Source: Aeromonas salmonicida subsp. salmonicida
GTDB taxonomy: Bacteria > Pseudomonadota > Gammaproteobacteria > Enterobacterales > Aeromonadaceae
DNA: 64,000 bases
NCBI RefSeq assembly: GCF_001643305.1
Contig: NZ_LSGW01000044.1
Coordinates: forward strand, 62,001 to 126,000
Direction of reading: 5' to 3'
The stretch's first letter is position 1, and each line of letters begins with the position of its first letter. The notes beneath the pieces are model-generated. The model saw nothing but the letters and a program-made list of their open reading frames with translations. It did no database searches and was not told the DNA's origin. This document shows positions 56,944 through 64,000 of this stretch, one piece after another. The position numbers and the translations under genes were made by a program.

Positions 56944-57693
56944 ATGAGAATCAAACATGCCCTGCTTTGCGCCCTGACTGGCGCCACCCTGCTTGCGGCG
57001 CCGGTTCAGGCAAGCGAGCTGACCAAGAGCGATGTCGAGCAAATCGTGCGCGACTATCTGGTCAAGAATCCGGAGATCCTGGTCGAGATGTCCAATGCCC
57101 TGCGTGCCAAGCAGGAGAGCCAGCAGGCGGCCAACGACAAAAGCCTGATCGAGGCGCACGCCAAGCAGCTCTATTCCAATAAGGATCCCGAGAGCGGCAA
57201 CCCCAAGGGCAGCCTGACCGTGGTCGAGTTCTTCGATTACAACTGCGGTTACTGCAAGCGCGCCCATCCGCTGATCAAGCAACTGCTGGGTGAAGACAAG
57301 GATATCCGCTACATCTACAAGCAGTTCCCCATCCTGAGCGAGAGCTCCTACTTCGCCGCCCGGGCGGCGCTGGCGGTGCAACTGGGTCAACCTGACAAGT
57401 ACCAGGCCTTCCACGAGAAGCTGTATGCCCATCAGGGCCCGCTGTCCGATGAAGCCCAGGTGAAGCAGTTAGCGGAAGCGGCCGGGGTGAACTGGAGCAA
57501 GGTCGAGGCCAAGATCAAGGACGGCAGCATAGATCAGAACCTCGGCACCAACCGGGCGCTGGCCGAAGCCATGAGTATCTCAGGCACACCGGCCTTCATC
57601 ATAGGTGACCAGATACTGCGTGGCGCACCCCGCGATCTGGCGAGCCTGAAAGGCTTCATCAAGGATGTGCGAGCGGGCAAGAGCATTCAGTAA
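56944..57693 (+). CDS. Periplasmic DsbA-family thiol oxidoreductase
   Basis: A 249-residue secreted thioredoxin-fold protein of the DsbA/Com1/BdbD type. It has a signal peptide (RIKHALLCALTGATLLAAPVQA). A helical N-terminal extension follows (KSDVEQIVRDYLVKNPEILVEM), seen in ScsC/Com1-like proteins and often used for oligomerisation. The active site is CGYC (Cys101-Cys104) in EFFDYNCGYCKRAHP, and the cis-proline loop is SGTPAFII. It probably forms or isomerises disulfides in periplasmic proteins. No partner DsbB/DsbD gene is adjacent. A weak promoter (TTGACT at 56881, TATAGT at 56906, 19-base spacer) and a perfect terminator bracket it. Confidence 0.88.
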   Translation: MRIKHALLCALTGATLLAAPVQASELTKSDVEQIVRDYLVKNPEILVEMSNALRAKQESQQAANDKSLIEAHAKQLYSNKDPESGNPKGSLTVVEFFDYNCGYCKRAHPLIKQLLGEDKDIRYIYKQFPILSESSYFAARAALAVQLGQPDKYQAFHEKLYAHQGPLSDEAQVKQLAEAAGVNWSKVEAKIKDGSIDQNLGTNRALAEAMSISGTPAFIIGDQILRGAPRDLASLKGFIKDVRAGKSIQ

Positions 57694-57710
57694 CTAGGCC
57701 CTTCGCACAT

Positions 57711-57748
57711 AAAAAAACGCCCCGGCATTGCGATGCCGGGGCGTTTTG
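57711..57748. terminator. Bidirectional terminator between the DsbA-like gene and galE
   Basis: AAAACGCCCCGGCAT and ATGCCGGGGCGTTTT pair over 15 bp around TGCG, with A7 before and T4 after. It lies between convergent genes. The 125 bases from there to galE hold nothing I can name. Confidence 0.9.
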
Positions 57749-57873
57749 CCATTCAGGCTTTAGCCCTCAGAACTCCTGGGCCGTCGCGAGGAGCTGTCAG
57801 CAAGGCGAAGAGCAGCGCAGGGACAGGAGTTTATATGAATAAATGAGGCTCCCGAGCAGCGCATGATCCTTGA

Positions 57874-58899
57874 TCACGGCTTCGCAGCAGGACCATAGCC
57901 ATTCGGGTTCTGGCTTTGCCAGCGCCAGGTATCGATCATCATCTGCTCCAACCCGCGCTCCGCCTGCCAGCCCAGCTCGTCACGGGCCTTGTGCGGCTCG
58001 GCCCAGCATTCGGCTATGTCACCGGGGCGGCGCGGTTTGATCTGGTACGCTATGGTGCGACCGCTGGCCGCCTCGAACGCCCTGATCATCTGCAGCACGG
58101 AATAGCCTTGGCCTGTGCCCAGGTTGTAGGTAAAGACACCGGTATCGGCAGCGATGCGGGTCAGCGCCTTGAGATGGCCGAGGGCGAGATCCACCACGTG
58201 GATGTAGTCACGCACGCCTGTGCCATCCGGGGTTGGATAGTCGTTGCCAAACACCCCCAACTCCTTGAGCTTGCCGACACCCACCTGGCTGATATAGGGC
58301 AGCAGGTTGTTGGGGATGCCGTTGGGATCTTCACCGATGAGGCCGCTCTCGTGGGCACCAACCGGGTTGAAGTAGCGCAGCAGCACTATGGCCCAGCGGG
58401 GATCGGATTTGGACAAGTCACGCAGTATCTCTTCCACCATCAGCTTGGAGCGACCATAGGGGTTGGTCGCGCTGGTGGGGAAATCTTCCCGCAGCGGCAC
58501 AGAGGCAGGATCGCCATACACGGTGGCCGACGAGCTGAACACCAGCCGGAACACGCCCGCCTTTGCCATCTCCTCGCACAGCACCAGTGTGCCTGTGATG
58601 TTGTTCTGGTAATAGGTGAGCGGGATCTGGCTCGACTCCCCCACCGCCTTGAGACCGGCGAAGTGGATCACGGATTCAATCTTGTGGGCGGCAAACAGCT
58701 GCTGCAGGCAGGCTCTGTCCAGCACATCTCCCTCAACAAAGGTAACCGGCTTGCCGGTGATCCGCTCGACCCGTTTGAGAGACTCGGGGGAGGAGTTGGA
58801 TAGGTTGTCCAGCACCACCACTTGCGGCCCTGCGCCGAGCAGCTCAACCAGGGTATGGGAGCCGATGTAACCGGCACCGCCCGTGACCAATATTGTCAT
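57874..58899 (-). CDS. galE: UDP-glucose 4-epimerase
   Basis: GalE interconverts UDP-glucose and UDP-galactose, supplying galactose metabolism and surface polysaccharides. The 341-residue protein has the NAD-binding motif [15 protein letters not shown] and the catalytic serine/threonine region [10 protein letters not shown]. The catalytic YxxxK is NPYGRSKLM, and [23 protein letters not shown] and [13 protein letters not shown] are also typical. It is not in a gal operon here; the upstream neighbour is hcr, 83 bases away. It also fits loosely with ndvB, which uses UDP-glucose, but the two are on opposite strands with no shared control. Confidence 0.95.
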   Translation of the reverse strand: MTILVTGGAGYIGSHTLVELLGAGPQVVVLDNLSNSSPESLKRVERITGKPVTFVEGDVLDRACLQQLFAAHKIESVIHFAGLKAVGESSQIPLTYYQNNITGTLVLCEEMAKAGVFRLVFSSSATVYGDPASVPLREDFPTSATNPYGRSKLMVEEILRDLSKSDPRWAIVLLRYFNPVGAHESGLIGEDPNGIPNNLLPYISQVGVGKLKELGVFGNDYPTPDGTGVRDYIHVVDLALGHLKALTRIAADTGVFTYNLGTGQGYSVLQMIRAFEAASGRTIAYQIKPRRPGDIAECWAEPHKARDELGWQAERGLEQMMIDTWRWQSQNPNGYGPAAKP

Positions 58900-58982
58900 T
58901 TTTTATCCCGTGTTCTGGTGAAACTGGGCAGAGTCTACCTGCCCTGCGTCATCGGGAAAAGCTTGAGATGCCAATGAAGCCA

Positions 58983-60002
58983 TCAATAGTCGAGGCTGAC
59001 ATCCCCCCTGGCGGTACAGGAGCAGGCCAGTACGACCCCGCTCTCCAGATCCTGTGCACTCAGCGTCATCACGCTCTGGCGCTCAATTTCGCCGGTCGTG
59101 CTACAGCGACAGGCGCCACATACACCGGCGCGGCAGGCGGCCATCATGGTCTCGCCAGCCCCCTCCAGTGCGGCCAACAGGGTCTGGCCCGGCAGTATCT
59201 TCACCTTCTTGCCGCTTTTCTTGAGGGTCAGCCAGAAATGGTCGCTGGCGGCCGCAACCGGCGCCGCGCCCGATGTAACAGCAGGCAGGCCGAACGACTC
59301 CTGATGCAACTGCTCCGCTGGCAACCCCAGCTCCGCCAACATGCTACTCACCGCCGCCATGTAAGGTGCAGGGCCGCACAGGTAAACGTGGCGGCTGTGC
59401 AAGTCCGGCGCCAATTCCCTCAGCATGTCCGGGCTGAGTCGGCCAACCCAGGGATAAGCCGTCGGCGCTTCTTCCAGTACTTTCTCCAGCACTAAAGCGT
59501 AGCGCACGCCGTGATGAGATTCGGCCAGCGCAGCCAGATCATCTGCGAAGATCACATCCGCTGGCGAGCGGGCGCTGTGGATAAAGCGGATGTCCGCCTC
59601 AGGCCGTTTGGCAAGCTCGTCGCGCAACATGGCCCACATGGGGGTGATGCCGGAGCCGGCGCTGAGCAGCAGCGGCCGCTCGCAGGGCAGCGCCGTCAGG
59701 TTGAAATCGCCGAAGGGGCCGTCGACCCGGATCTCGTCCCCCACCTGCAGACTCTGGTGCAGATGATGGGAGACTAGCCCCACATCCTTGATAGTGACCT
59801 GCCAGCACGCATCCTGCGGGCTGGAGGAGAGGGTATAGGCGCGGCACATGGGCTGGCCGTCTATCTCTGTGTGCAAAGTGACGCACTGGCCGGCCAGCAC
59901 AGGAGGCAGGCTTCCTGCAACGGGCGCGAACTGCCAGCTCACCACATCATGGGTGTCGGCGCGACGACCGATGCAGCGCAGGGTGAGAGAGGTGGAGGTC
60001 AT
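58983..60002 (-). CDS. hcr: NADH oxidoreductase Hcr (hybrid-cluster protein reductase)
   Basis: Hcr passes electrons from NADH to Hcp in nitric-oxide detoxification. The 339-residue protein has an FAD-binding domain (CRAYTLSSSP), an NAD domain (LLLSAGSGITPMWAML; YLCGPAPYMAAV) and a C-terminal 2Fe-2S ferredoxin domain (ACRAGVCGACRCSTTGEI with a fourth Cys in LACSC). The start at 60002 has GAGGAG 9 bases upstream. It lies downstream of hcp, but a hairpin with seven T sits in the 134-base gap, so it is probably made at a lower level than Hcp or has a second promoter. Confidence 0.93.
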   Translation of the reverse strand: MTSTSLTLRCIGRRADTHDVVSWQFAPVAGSLPPVLAGQCVTLHTEIDGQPMCRAYTLSSSPQDACWQVTIKDVGLVSHHLHQSLQVGDEIRVDGPFGDFNLTALPCERPLLLSAGSGITPMWAMLRDELAKRPEADIRFIHSARSPADVIFADDLAALAESHHGVRYALVLEKVLEEAPTAYPWVGRLSPDMLRELAPDLHSRHVYLCGPAPYMAAVSSMLAELGLPAEQLHQESFGLPAVTSGAAPVAAASDHFWLTLKKSGKKVKILPGQTLLAALEGAGETMMAACRAGVCGACRCSTTGEIERQSVMTLSAQDLESGVVLACSCTARGDVSLDY

Positions 60003-60052
60003 CACAAGGCTCCTCATTTTGAAAACATGTTTTTTTGAAACACGAGTCTTTG

Positions 60053-60079
60053 AAAAAAAGGCGAGCCATCAGGCTCGCC
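60053..60079 (-). terminator. Intercistronic terminator between hcp and hcr
   Basis: GGCGAGCC and GGCTCGCC form a perfect 8-bp stem with a 4-nt loop, and on the minus strand it is followed directly by seven T residues. It meets the standard intrinsic terminator pattern although it lies inside the expected hcp-hcr operon. Confidence 0.82.
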
Positions 60080-60136
60080 AAAGGCTTACAACATGCTGAG
60101 ATGATCAGGCCGGCACGGCCTGCGCGATCACCGGAT

Positions 60137-61786
60137 TCAGGCAGCCAGGATCTCGGCGAGATCTGCTTCGGCCGTGGTGGTCCCTTTCAGGCCGAACTGC
60201 TCCTCCAGCACCTTGAGCAGGGCCGGGGTCAGGAAGGCCGGTGCGGTCGGGCCGGTGCGAATGTCTTTCACACCGAGCGCCAGCAGGGTGAGCAGAATGA
60301 CGATGGCCTTCTGTTCGAACCAGGAGAGCACCAGGGTCAACGGCAGGTCATTGACGCCACACTCGAACGCCTCGGAGAGCGCCAGCGCCAGCTGGATGGC
60401 GGAGTAGGCATCGTTGCACTGACCCACATCCAGCAGACGGGGAATGCCGCCTATGTTGCCAAAATCGAGCTTGTTGAACTTATACTTGCCGCAGCCCAGG
60501 GTGAGCAGCAGGCTGTCTTTGGGGGCGGCCTTGGCAAACTCGGTGAAATAGGCGCGCTCAGCCTTGTCGCCGTCACAACCGCCCACCAGGAAGAAGTGGC
60601 TGATTTCACCCGCTTTCACCTTCTCAATCACTGCCGGGGCGGCCTGCATCAGGGCATTGCGGGCAAAGCCGATGGTGATGAAGTGCTCGAGCTCTGTGTG
60701 CTTGAAACCGTCCAGCGACAAGGCTTTTGCCACCACTGCGGAGAAATCGTCCCCTTCGAGGTGCGTCACGCCCGGCCAGCCGACGATGGAGCGGGTGAAG
60801 ATGCGGTCGCTATAGTCGCCCACGTTGGGATCTATGATGCAGTTGGAGGTCATTACAACGGCGCCGGGGAAGTTGGCAAACTCCTTCTGCTGGTTTTGCC
60901 AGGCGGAGCCGTAATTGCCCACTAGGTGCGGGTACTGCTTGAAGAAGGGGTAGGCCAGCGCCGGCAACATCTCGCCGTGGGTGTAGACATGGATGCCAGT
61001 GCCTGCGGTCTGCTCCAGGATCAGCTTGAGATCCACCATGTCGTGACCGGAGACCAGGATGCACTTGCCCGGCACCGGTGTGACGCGCACTTGGGTCGGC
61101 TCGGGGTGGCCAAACGCCGTGGTTTCGCCCAGATCCAGCATCTCCATGACACGGAAGTTGAGCAGACCAATCTCCATAGCGCATTTGAACAGGGAATCCA
61201 GCTCGCTCGGGTCAGTGCTGAGCCAGCTCATGATGCGATGGAACTCGGCGGCTACCTCGCTATCCTGCTGACCCAGTACCCGGGCATGTTCCATGTAGGC
61301 GGCAGCCCCCTTGAGGCCGTAGAGGCAGAGCAGACGCAGTCCCATGATGTCTTCGTGCACCTCGCTCTTGCCGCGATTGACCGCGGTTTGCGACGCATGG
61401 GCCAGCTGGGCGAGCAGCTCGTCACCCGGCTCGAAGCCGGTGGCCTCGGGCAAGCCGGTGACTTGCACCGCCAGTGCAGCCAGACGGTCGACCAGCTGCT
61501 GACGATGCGCCAACGCCTGGTTGACATAGGCAACGATGCGGGCGGAGTCGAAGTTGACGTTGGTGAGGGTGGCGAAGAAGGCCTTGGGCACGAAGGCATC
61601 GATCTCGTTATCGATGACGCCGTGCTCGCGGGCGGCCAGCACCCAGGCGCTGAGGTCCTGCAGCGCATAGATCAGCACATCCTGCAGATCCGAGGTTTCG
61701 GCCGTCTTGCCGCACATGCCTTGTGCATAAGCACAGCCATTGCCTGCCGGGGTACGAATTGTCTGTTCACATTGCACACAAAACAT
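60137..61786 (-). CDS. hcp: Hydroxylamine reductase / hybrid-cluster protein
   Basis: Hcp holds a 4Fe-4S or 2Fe-2S cluster and the hybrid 4Fe-2S-2O cluster; it reduces NO or hydroxylamine under anaerobic nitrosative stress. The 549-residue protein begins [20 protein letters not shown] with the N-terminal cluster cysteines (also [13 protein letters not shown]). Hybrid-cluster ligands are recognisable in [45 protein letters not shown] and [12 protein letters not shown]. The second of two adjacent ATGs is used (GGAG at 7-base spacing). It is preceded by a perfect FNR box and a long palindrome. Confidence 0.95.
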   Translation of the reverse strand: MFCVQCEQTIRTPAGNGCAYAQGMCGKTAETSDLQDVLIYALQDLSAWVLAAREHGVIDNEIDAFVPKAFFATLTNVNFDSARIVAYVNQALAHRQQLVDRLAALAVQVTGLPEATGFEPGDELLAQLAHASQTAVNRGKSEVHEDIMGLRLLCLYGLKGAAAYMEHARVLGQQDSEVAAEFHRIMSWLSTDPSELDSLFKCAMEIGLLNFRVMEMLDLGETTAFGHPEPTQVRVTPVPGKCILVSGHDMVDLKLILEQTAGTGIHVYTHGEMLPALAYPFFKQYPHLVGNYGSAWQNQQKEFANFPGAVVMTSNCIIDPNVGDYSDRIFTRSIVGWPGVTHLEGDDFSAVVAKALSLDGFKHTELEHFITIGFARNALMQAAPAVIEKVKAGEISHFFLVGGCDGDKAERAYFTEFAKAAPKDSLLLTLGCGKYKFNKLDFGNIGGIPRLLDVGQCNDAYSAIQLALALSEAFECGVNDLPLTLVLSWFEQKAIVILLTLLALGVKDIRTGPTAPAFLTPALLKVLEEQFGLKGTTTAEADLAEILAA

Positions 61787-61830
61787 CATGCCTCTCCTAA
61801 TTGGACATTTCAGTTACTTGTTTTGTGGCG

Positions 61831-61901
61831 ATTCTATGCCCCTCGCCAAAAACTTAATAGGCATTCAATTTGCCAATTAAGTTTTCATTGATGCAGATCA
61901 A
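61831..61901 (-). promoter_or_regulatory. hcp control region: FNR box, 15-bp-arm palindrome, -10 box
   Basis: TTGAT-GCAG-ATCAA (61888-61901) is a perfect FNR half-site pair. AAAACTTAATAGGCA (61849-61863) and TGCCAATTAAGTTTT (61871-61885) form an inverted repeat matching at 14 of 15 positions with a 7-base spacer. On the minus strand TAGAAT (61831-61836) can be the -10, which puts the FNR box at about -70.5 (E. coli hcp: near -72.5) and the palindrome over the -35. This is what a nitric-oxide-responsive repressor such as NsrR would need, but the sequence is not a clear NsrR consensus. Confidence 0.7.
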
Positions 61902-61930
61902 AAACAAAAAAGCCGCCCAAACAGGGCGGC
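61901..61930 (-). terminator. Terminator of dps
   Basis: GCCGCCC and GGGCGGC form a 7-bp stem with a 5-nt loop. On the minus strand it is followed by TTTTTTGTTTTT. It abuts the FNR box of hcp. Confidence 0.88.
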
Positions 61931-62003
61931 AAGCGGGTGGATAAGCGGGTGGATAAAAGGAGAGACAACTCAGGTTTACAACAAAACTCACATCAACAAG
62001 CGG

Positions 62004-62471
62004 TCAGGCCAGATAGGCGCGCAGCATCCAGACCAGTTTTTCCTGCTGCTGCACATAGTCGGAGAGGATGGATGCCGTCCCCTCGTCACCGGCCTCAGCG
62101 GCGTGTCCCAGGATCCGGCGCTGGGCGACCAGCAGCTCGCGGAAGCTCTCGAGCAGGGATTCGACACAGGCACGACCGTCATGCAGCCCCTTCTGCTCCG
62201 GGATGGCAGAGACTTTCAGGTAGTCGCTGAAGCTGTGCATGGGCACGCCATCCAGGGTGAGGATGCGCTCAGCCAGGGCATCGACCTTCAGCAGCAGATC
62301 GTTATAGATCTCTTCAAATTTCAGGTGCAGTTCGAAGAACTGATTGCCGCGGATATTCCAGTGGAAGCCACGGACGTTCATGTAGAGGATCTGGTAGCTG
62401 GCCAGCAACTTGTTCAGCTCGGCGGCCAGGGCTTGTGATTGAACGGTATCAAGACCAATCGGACTTTTCAT
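62004..62471 (-). CDS. dps: Dps family DNA-binding ferritin-like protein
   Basis: Dps forms a 12-subunit shell that oxidises and stores iron with hydrogen peroxide and protects DNA in starved or oxidised cells. The 155-residue protein shows the inter-subunit ferroxidase residues His37 (FHWNIRG), Asp64 and Glu68 (DALAERIL), each exactly 14 positions earlier than the E. coli His51/Asp78/Glu82. It therefore has a shorter N-terminal tail, with only one Lys in the first ten residues, and lacks the Lys/Arg-rich DNA-binding tail of E. coli. DNA binding is uncertain. An OxyR-like half element is upstream. Confidence 0.92.
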   Translation of the reverse strand: MKSPIGLDTVQSQALAAELNKLLASYQILYMNVRGFHWNIRGNQFFELHLKFEEIYNDLLLKVDALAERILTLDGVPMHSFSDYLKVSAIPEQKGLHDGRACVESLLESFRELLVAQRRILGHAAEAGDEGTASILSDYVQQQEKLVWMLRAYLA

Positions 62472-62550
62472 GTTTCACCTCCAGATTTGACGACGGAGCC
62501 AGATTAACGCCATTCAGACTCAAGAGGTAATCGTTGCTACCTGAGTGATT

Positions 62551-62567
62551 GATAGGGAATGGCTATC
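62551..62567. promoter_or_regulatory. OxyR-like half element upstream of dps
   Basis: GATAG-GGAATGG-CTATC contains ATAG-N7-CTAT, one half of the OxyR consensus, and lies 80-96 bases before the dps ATG. The second half is not convincing. OxyR control of dps is known in E. coli. Confidence 0.45.
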
Positions 62568-62602
62568 GCCTGGTGTGACAACCCGCTGATTATCCAGATT
62601 TA

Positions 62603-63145
62603 TCACCCTTCGGTGCGTTCGATATAGAGGATCACCTCGCCCAGATGAATGCCGAATTTGCTGATCTCGGCCCGATTGATCAGGCGATCTTCATCCAGCA
62701 GGTACATCCAGTCATCAAAGCTCACCCTCACCACCTGCTCATCCGGCAGTACCAGATCGAGCTGATAGCGCCAGTTGAGAGCAAAACCTTCCGTCTTGCC
62801 TACCGCCTCCCCCACTACGTCGGATGCGGTACCGCGCCAGTGACCATCGGCCCCCTTGCTCAAAAACCAGGTCCGGGTCTGCTGACGGCCGTCATCAAAG
62901 TAGAACTGCTCAAACAGTTCGCCCTTGCCATCCTGCCAGCGCCCCACCATCTCGACCCGAAAGCGACTGGTCACTTCGCCGCTGCGGTCTGTCACCAGGC
63001 CATGAGCCACCAGTTTGCCATTGAAGAAACGGGCGAGATCCCAGTTCGGCCCCTGACCGCGATAGTCATCCAAACTGGCACCACAGCCAGTGAGCAACAG
63101 GAGTGGCAACAAGAGCAGAAAACGACAGCAACGATAGAAAGACAT
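62603..63145 (-). CDS. DUF3833 family lipoprotein
   Basis: A 180-residue lipoprotein (signal peptide FLLLLPLLLLTGC, lipidated Cys near residue 22) of the DUF3833 family. The mature part opens SLDDYRGQGPNWDLARFFNGKL, with a beta-rich domain (VEMVGRWQDGKGELFEQFYFDDGRQQTRTW) resembling lipocalin-like folds. Function unknown; in Vibrio and Aeromonas it is the last gene of a group with a chalcone-isomerase-like protein, DUF2878 and photolyase/anti-sigma-associated genes. The start at 63145 has GGAGTAC upstream and lies 14 bases past the stop of the preceding gene. Confidence 0.85.
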   Translation of the reverse strand: MSFYRCCRFLLLLPLLLLTGCGASLDDYRGQGPNWDLARFFNGKLVAHGLVTDRSGEVTSRFRVEMVGRWQDGKGELFEQFYFDDGRQQTRTWFLSKGADGHWRGTASDVVGEAVGKTEGFALNWRYQLDLVLPDEQVVRVSFDDWMYLLDEDRLINRAEISKFGIHLGEVILYIERTEG

Positions 63146-63159
63146 TGAGTACTCCAGCA

Positions 63160-63702
63160 TCAGAGTTGGCCGCGCAGGCGGCGGGTAAGGGCAGGATCGC
63201 GACTGTTGTCGGCAAGCCAGATGGCCAGAAAGGCGGCCGCAAATTGTGGATCAGGAAGAGTACCGAGGGGTTTGTACTGCCACCAGAAGTGGCCAACCCC
63301 GGCTTCATCCACATAGAAGGTCAGTGTGTCCCCCGCCGCCACATCGGGCCAGAAGACTGCCAGTTGCCCAAGCCACTGCTGGCGCTGCGTCTCGCTGCCA
63401 AGCCCCAGCCGTTGCCACTCCTCTGCGGTGGCGGTCAGCAGGTCATCCCGTTCGATATCTCTGGCGTAGGTGAGGGTCAGTGCCTGAGGATAGTGGCCAG
63501 GCTGATAGCGGCCACTCTGGCTGTAGAAGGTGGCATCATAGAGTTTGAACCAGAGCCAGTTCATCTCCCCCTGTCCGACCGTGCGCAGCTGTTGCCAGGG
63601 GGCGGCAGAGGCCTGTGCAGAGAGTGCCATCATGGCGCCAAGCGCGGCAATCAGGAGGCTAATTCCACCCCATGTGCCAATTCGCGGGATCTTCCAGTTC
63701 AT
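63160..63702 (-). CDS. Chalcone isomerase-like domain protein, secreted
   Basis: A 180-residue exported protein with an N-terminal hydrophobic signal (WGGISLLIAALGAMMALSAQASA, cleavage near APWQQL). The mature domain fits the bacterial chalcone isomerase-like family, with MNWLWFKLYDATFYSQSG, LTYARDIERDDLLTATAEEW and DTLTFYVDEAGVGHFWW. The family is named from the fold; the isomerase reaction on flavonoids is not expected. It sits between the Trp-rich gene (44-base overlap) and the DUF3833 lipoprotein, and the two exported proteins probably act together in the envelope. Confidence 0.85.
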   Translation of the reverse strand: MNWKIPRIGTWGGISLLIAALGAMMALSAQASAAPWQQLRTVGQGEMNWLWFKLYDATFYSQSGRYQPGHYPQALTLTYARDIERDDLLTATAEEWQRLGLGSETQRQQWLGQLAVFWPDVAAGDTLTFYVDEAGVGHFWWQYKPLGTLPDPQFAAAFLAIWLADNSRDPALTRRLRGQL

Positions 63703-63877
63703 GCCAATCCATCTCCTGTTCCAGCAAGGTGTTGATATCCTGCATCACCACGCGCGCCAATCGCCCCTGAGCATCACGCTGGCAGGCAACCACCAGATAG
63801 TAACGCTCGGTCAGCTCGTGCTGGCTCTCTTTGGTCCACTTGGAAAACAACAAGGCGTCGGTCGAAAAGGTGTTCAT
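63659..63877 (-). CDS. TIGR02450 family Trp-rich small protein
   Basis: A 72-residue protein with the pattern of the TIGR02450 Trp-rich family: LLFSKWTKESQHELTERYYLVV at the start, a basic middle and DWHELEDPANWHMGWN at the end. Function unknown. The ATG overlaps the stop of the upstream DUF2878-like gene (ATGA-type overlap, 63874-63877). The 3' end overlaps the chalcone-isomerase-like gene by 44 bases in another frame, so all are translated from one compact operon. Confidence 0.8.
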   Translation of the reverse strand: MNTFSTDALLFSKWTKESQHELTERYYLVVACQRDAQGRLARVVMQDINTLLEQEMDWHELEDPANWHMGWN

Positions 63878-64000
63878 CTTGATTCACCCTCAAGCTTGAC
63901 CGTTACCCACAGGAGTACGGGTAACCACCACATCCAGATCACCGCCAATAGCGCTGTGCTGATCCAGATGCCCCAGGGTAAGTGTACTGCGCCCATGGCC
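63874..64000 (-). CDS. Membrane protein C-terminus, probably DUF2878 family (partial)
   Basis: The last 41 codons of a gene whose start lies beyond the window. The visible end is hydrophobic (LPWGIWISTALLAVIWMWWLPVLLW) with a short charged tail (VKLEGESR). The call rests mainly on position: in related genomes a DUF2878 membrane-protein gene precedes the chalcone-isomerase-like and DUF3833 genes. Its stop overlaps the ATG of the Trp-rich gene. Confidence 0.55.
   Translation of the reverse strand, partial: AMGAVHLPWGIWISTALLAVIWMWWLPVLLWVTVKLEGESR

Overview
The window looks like a chromosomal segment of a GC-rich, facultatively anaerobic gammaproteobacterium, most likely an Aeromonas. The basis is protein similarity to both Enterobacterales and Vibrionaceae families, E. 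coli/Vibrio-type gene neighbourhoods (yqcC-truC-yqcA, syd/queF, rlmM-ygdD-gcvA/gcvB, bolA/yajG/ampG, yajQ/panE-yajL), a Na+-NQR operon, an OmpK/Tsx porin and a budA-budB-budR acetoin locus. The genus is inferred from memory of these families; no database search was run. I see no phage, insertion sequence, plasmid gene or CRISPR array.

Layout. 1-6000: end of dapD, a DUF3461 gene, ptsG (glucose PTS EIIBC), and a lamB-malM maltoporin unit without malEFGK nearby but with a well-spaced CRP class II promoter. 6000-12800: yqcC-truC-yqcA on the minus strand, a 94-bp tandem repeat array, then a plus-strand run of small conserved genes (DUF3549, DUF3301, DUF2789, a KfrA-like protein, DUF2310), then syd and queF. 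12800-21100: a TPR/transmembrane/degenerate-GGDEF protein beside an intact diguanylate cyclase, ppnN, xni, an NAD-type isocitrate dehydrogenase and an unknown secreted protein. 21100-28200: rlmM-ygdD-hydrolase-gcvA on the minus strand, the sRNA gene gcvB diverging from gcvA, a chemoreceptor behind a sigma-28-like promoter, and dinB behind a LexA box.

28200-35320: the complete nqrABCDEF-apbE-nqrM operon, which encodes the sodium-pumping NADH:quinone oxidoreductase, its flavin transferase and its maturation factor. 35700-43900: bolA, rlmG, yajG, a periplasmic cyclophilin, ampG, an OmpK/Tsx porin with a CRP site, yajQ, panE and yajL. 43900-47400: the butanediol/acetoin locus, with budB (acetolactate synthase) broken by an apparent 1-base deletion beside intact budA and divergent budR. 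47900-56450: one 8.5-kb gene for a 2836-residue NdvB/ChvB-type cyclic beta-glucan synthase, preceded by about 520 bp of structured non-coding DNA and followed by tRNA-Ser(UGA). 56900-64000: a DsbA-family thiol protein, galE, the nitrosative-stress pair hcp-hcr with an FNR box and a long palindrome, dps, and the end of a DUF2878/Trp-rich/chalcone-isomerase-like/DUF3833 operon that continues past the window edge.

Most of the window is ordinary housekeeping. The points that most deserve a second look are the broken budB, the 94-bp repeats, the TPR/degenerate-GGDEF plus cyclase pair, the large palindrome at hcp, the MalT-independent-looking lamB promoter and the giant ndvB gene with its structured leader.
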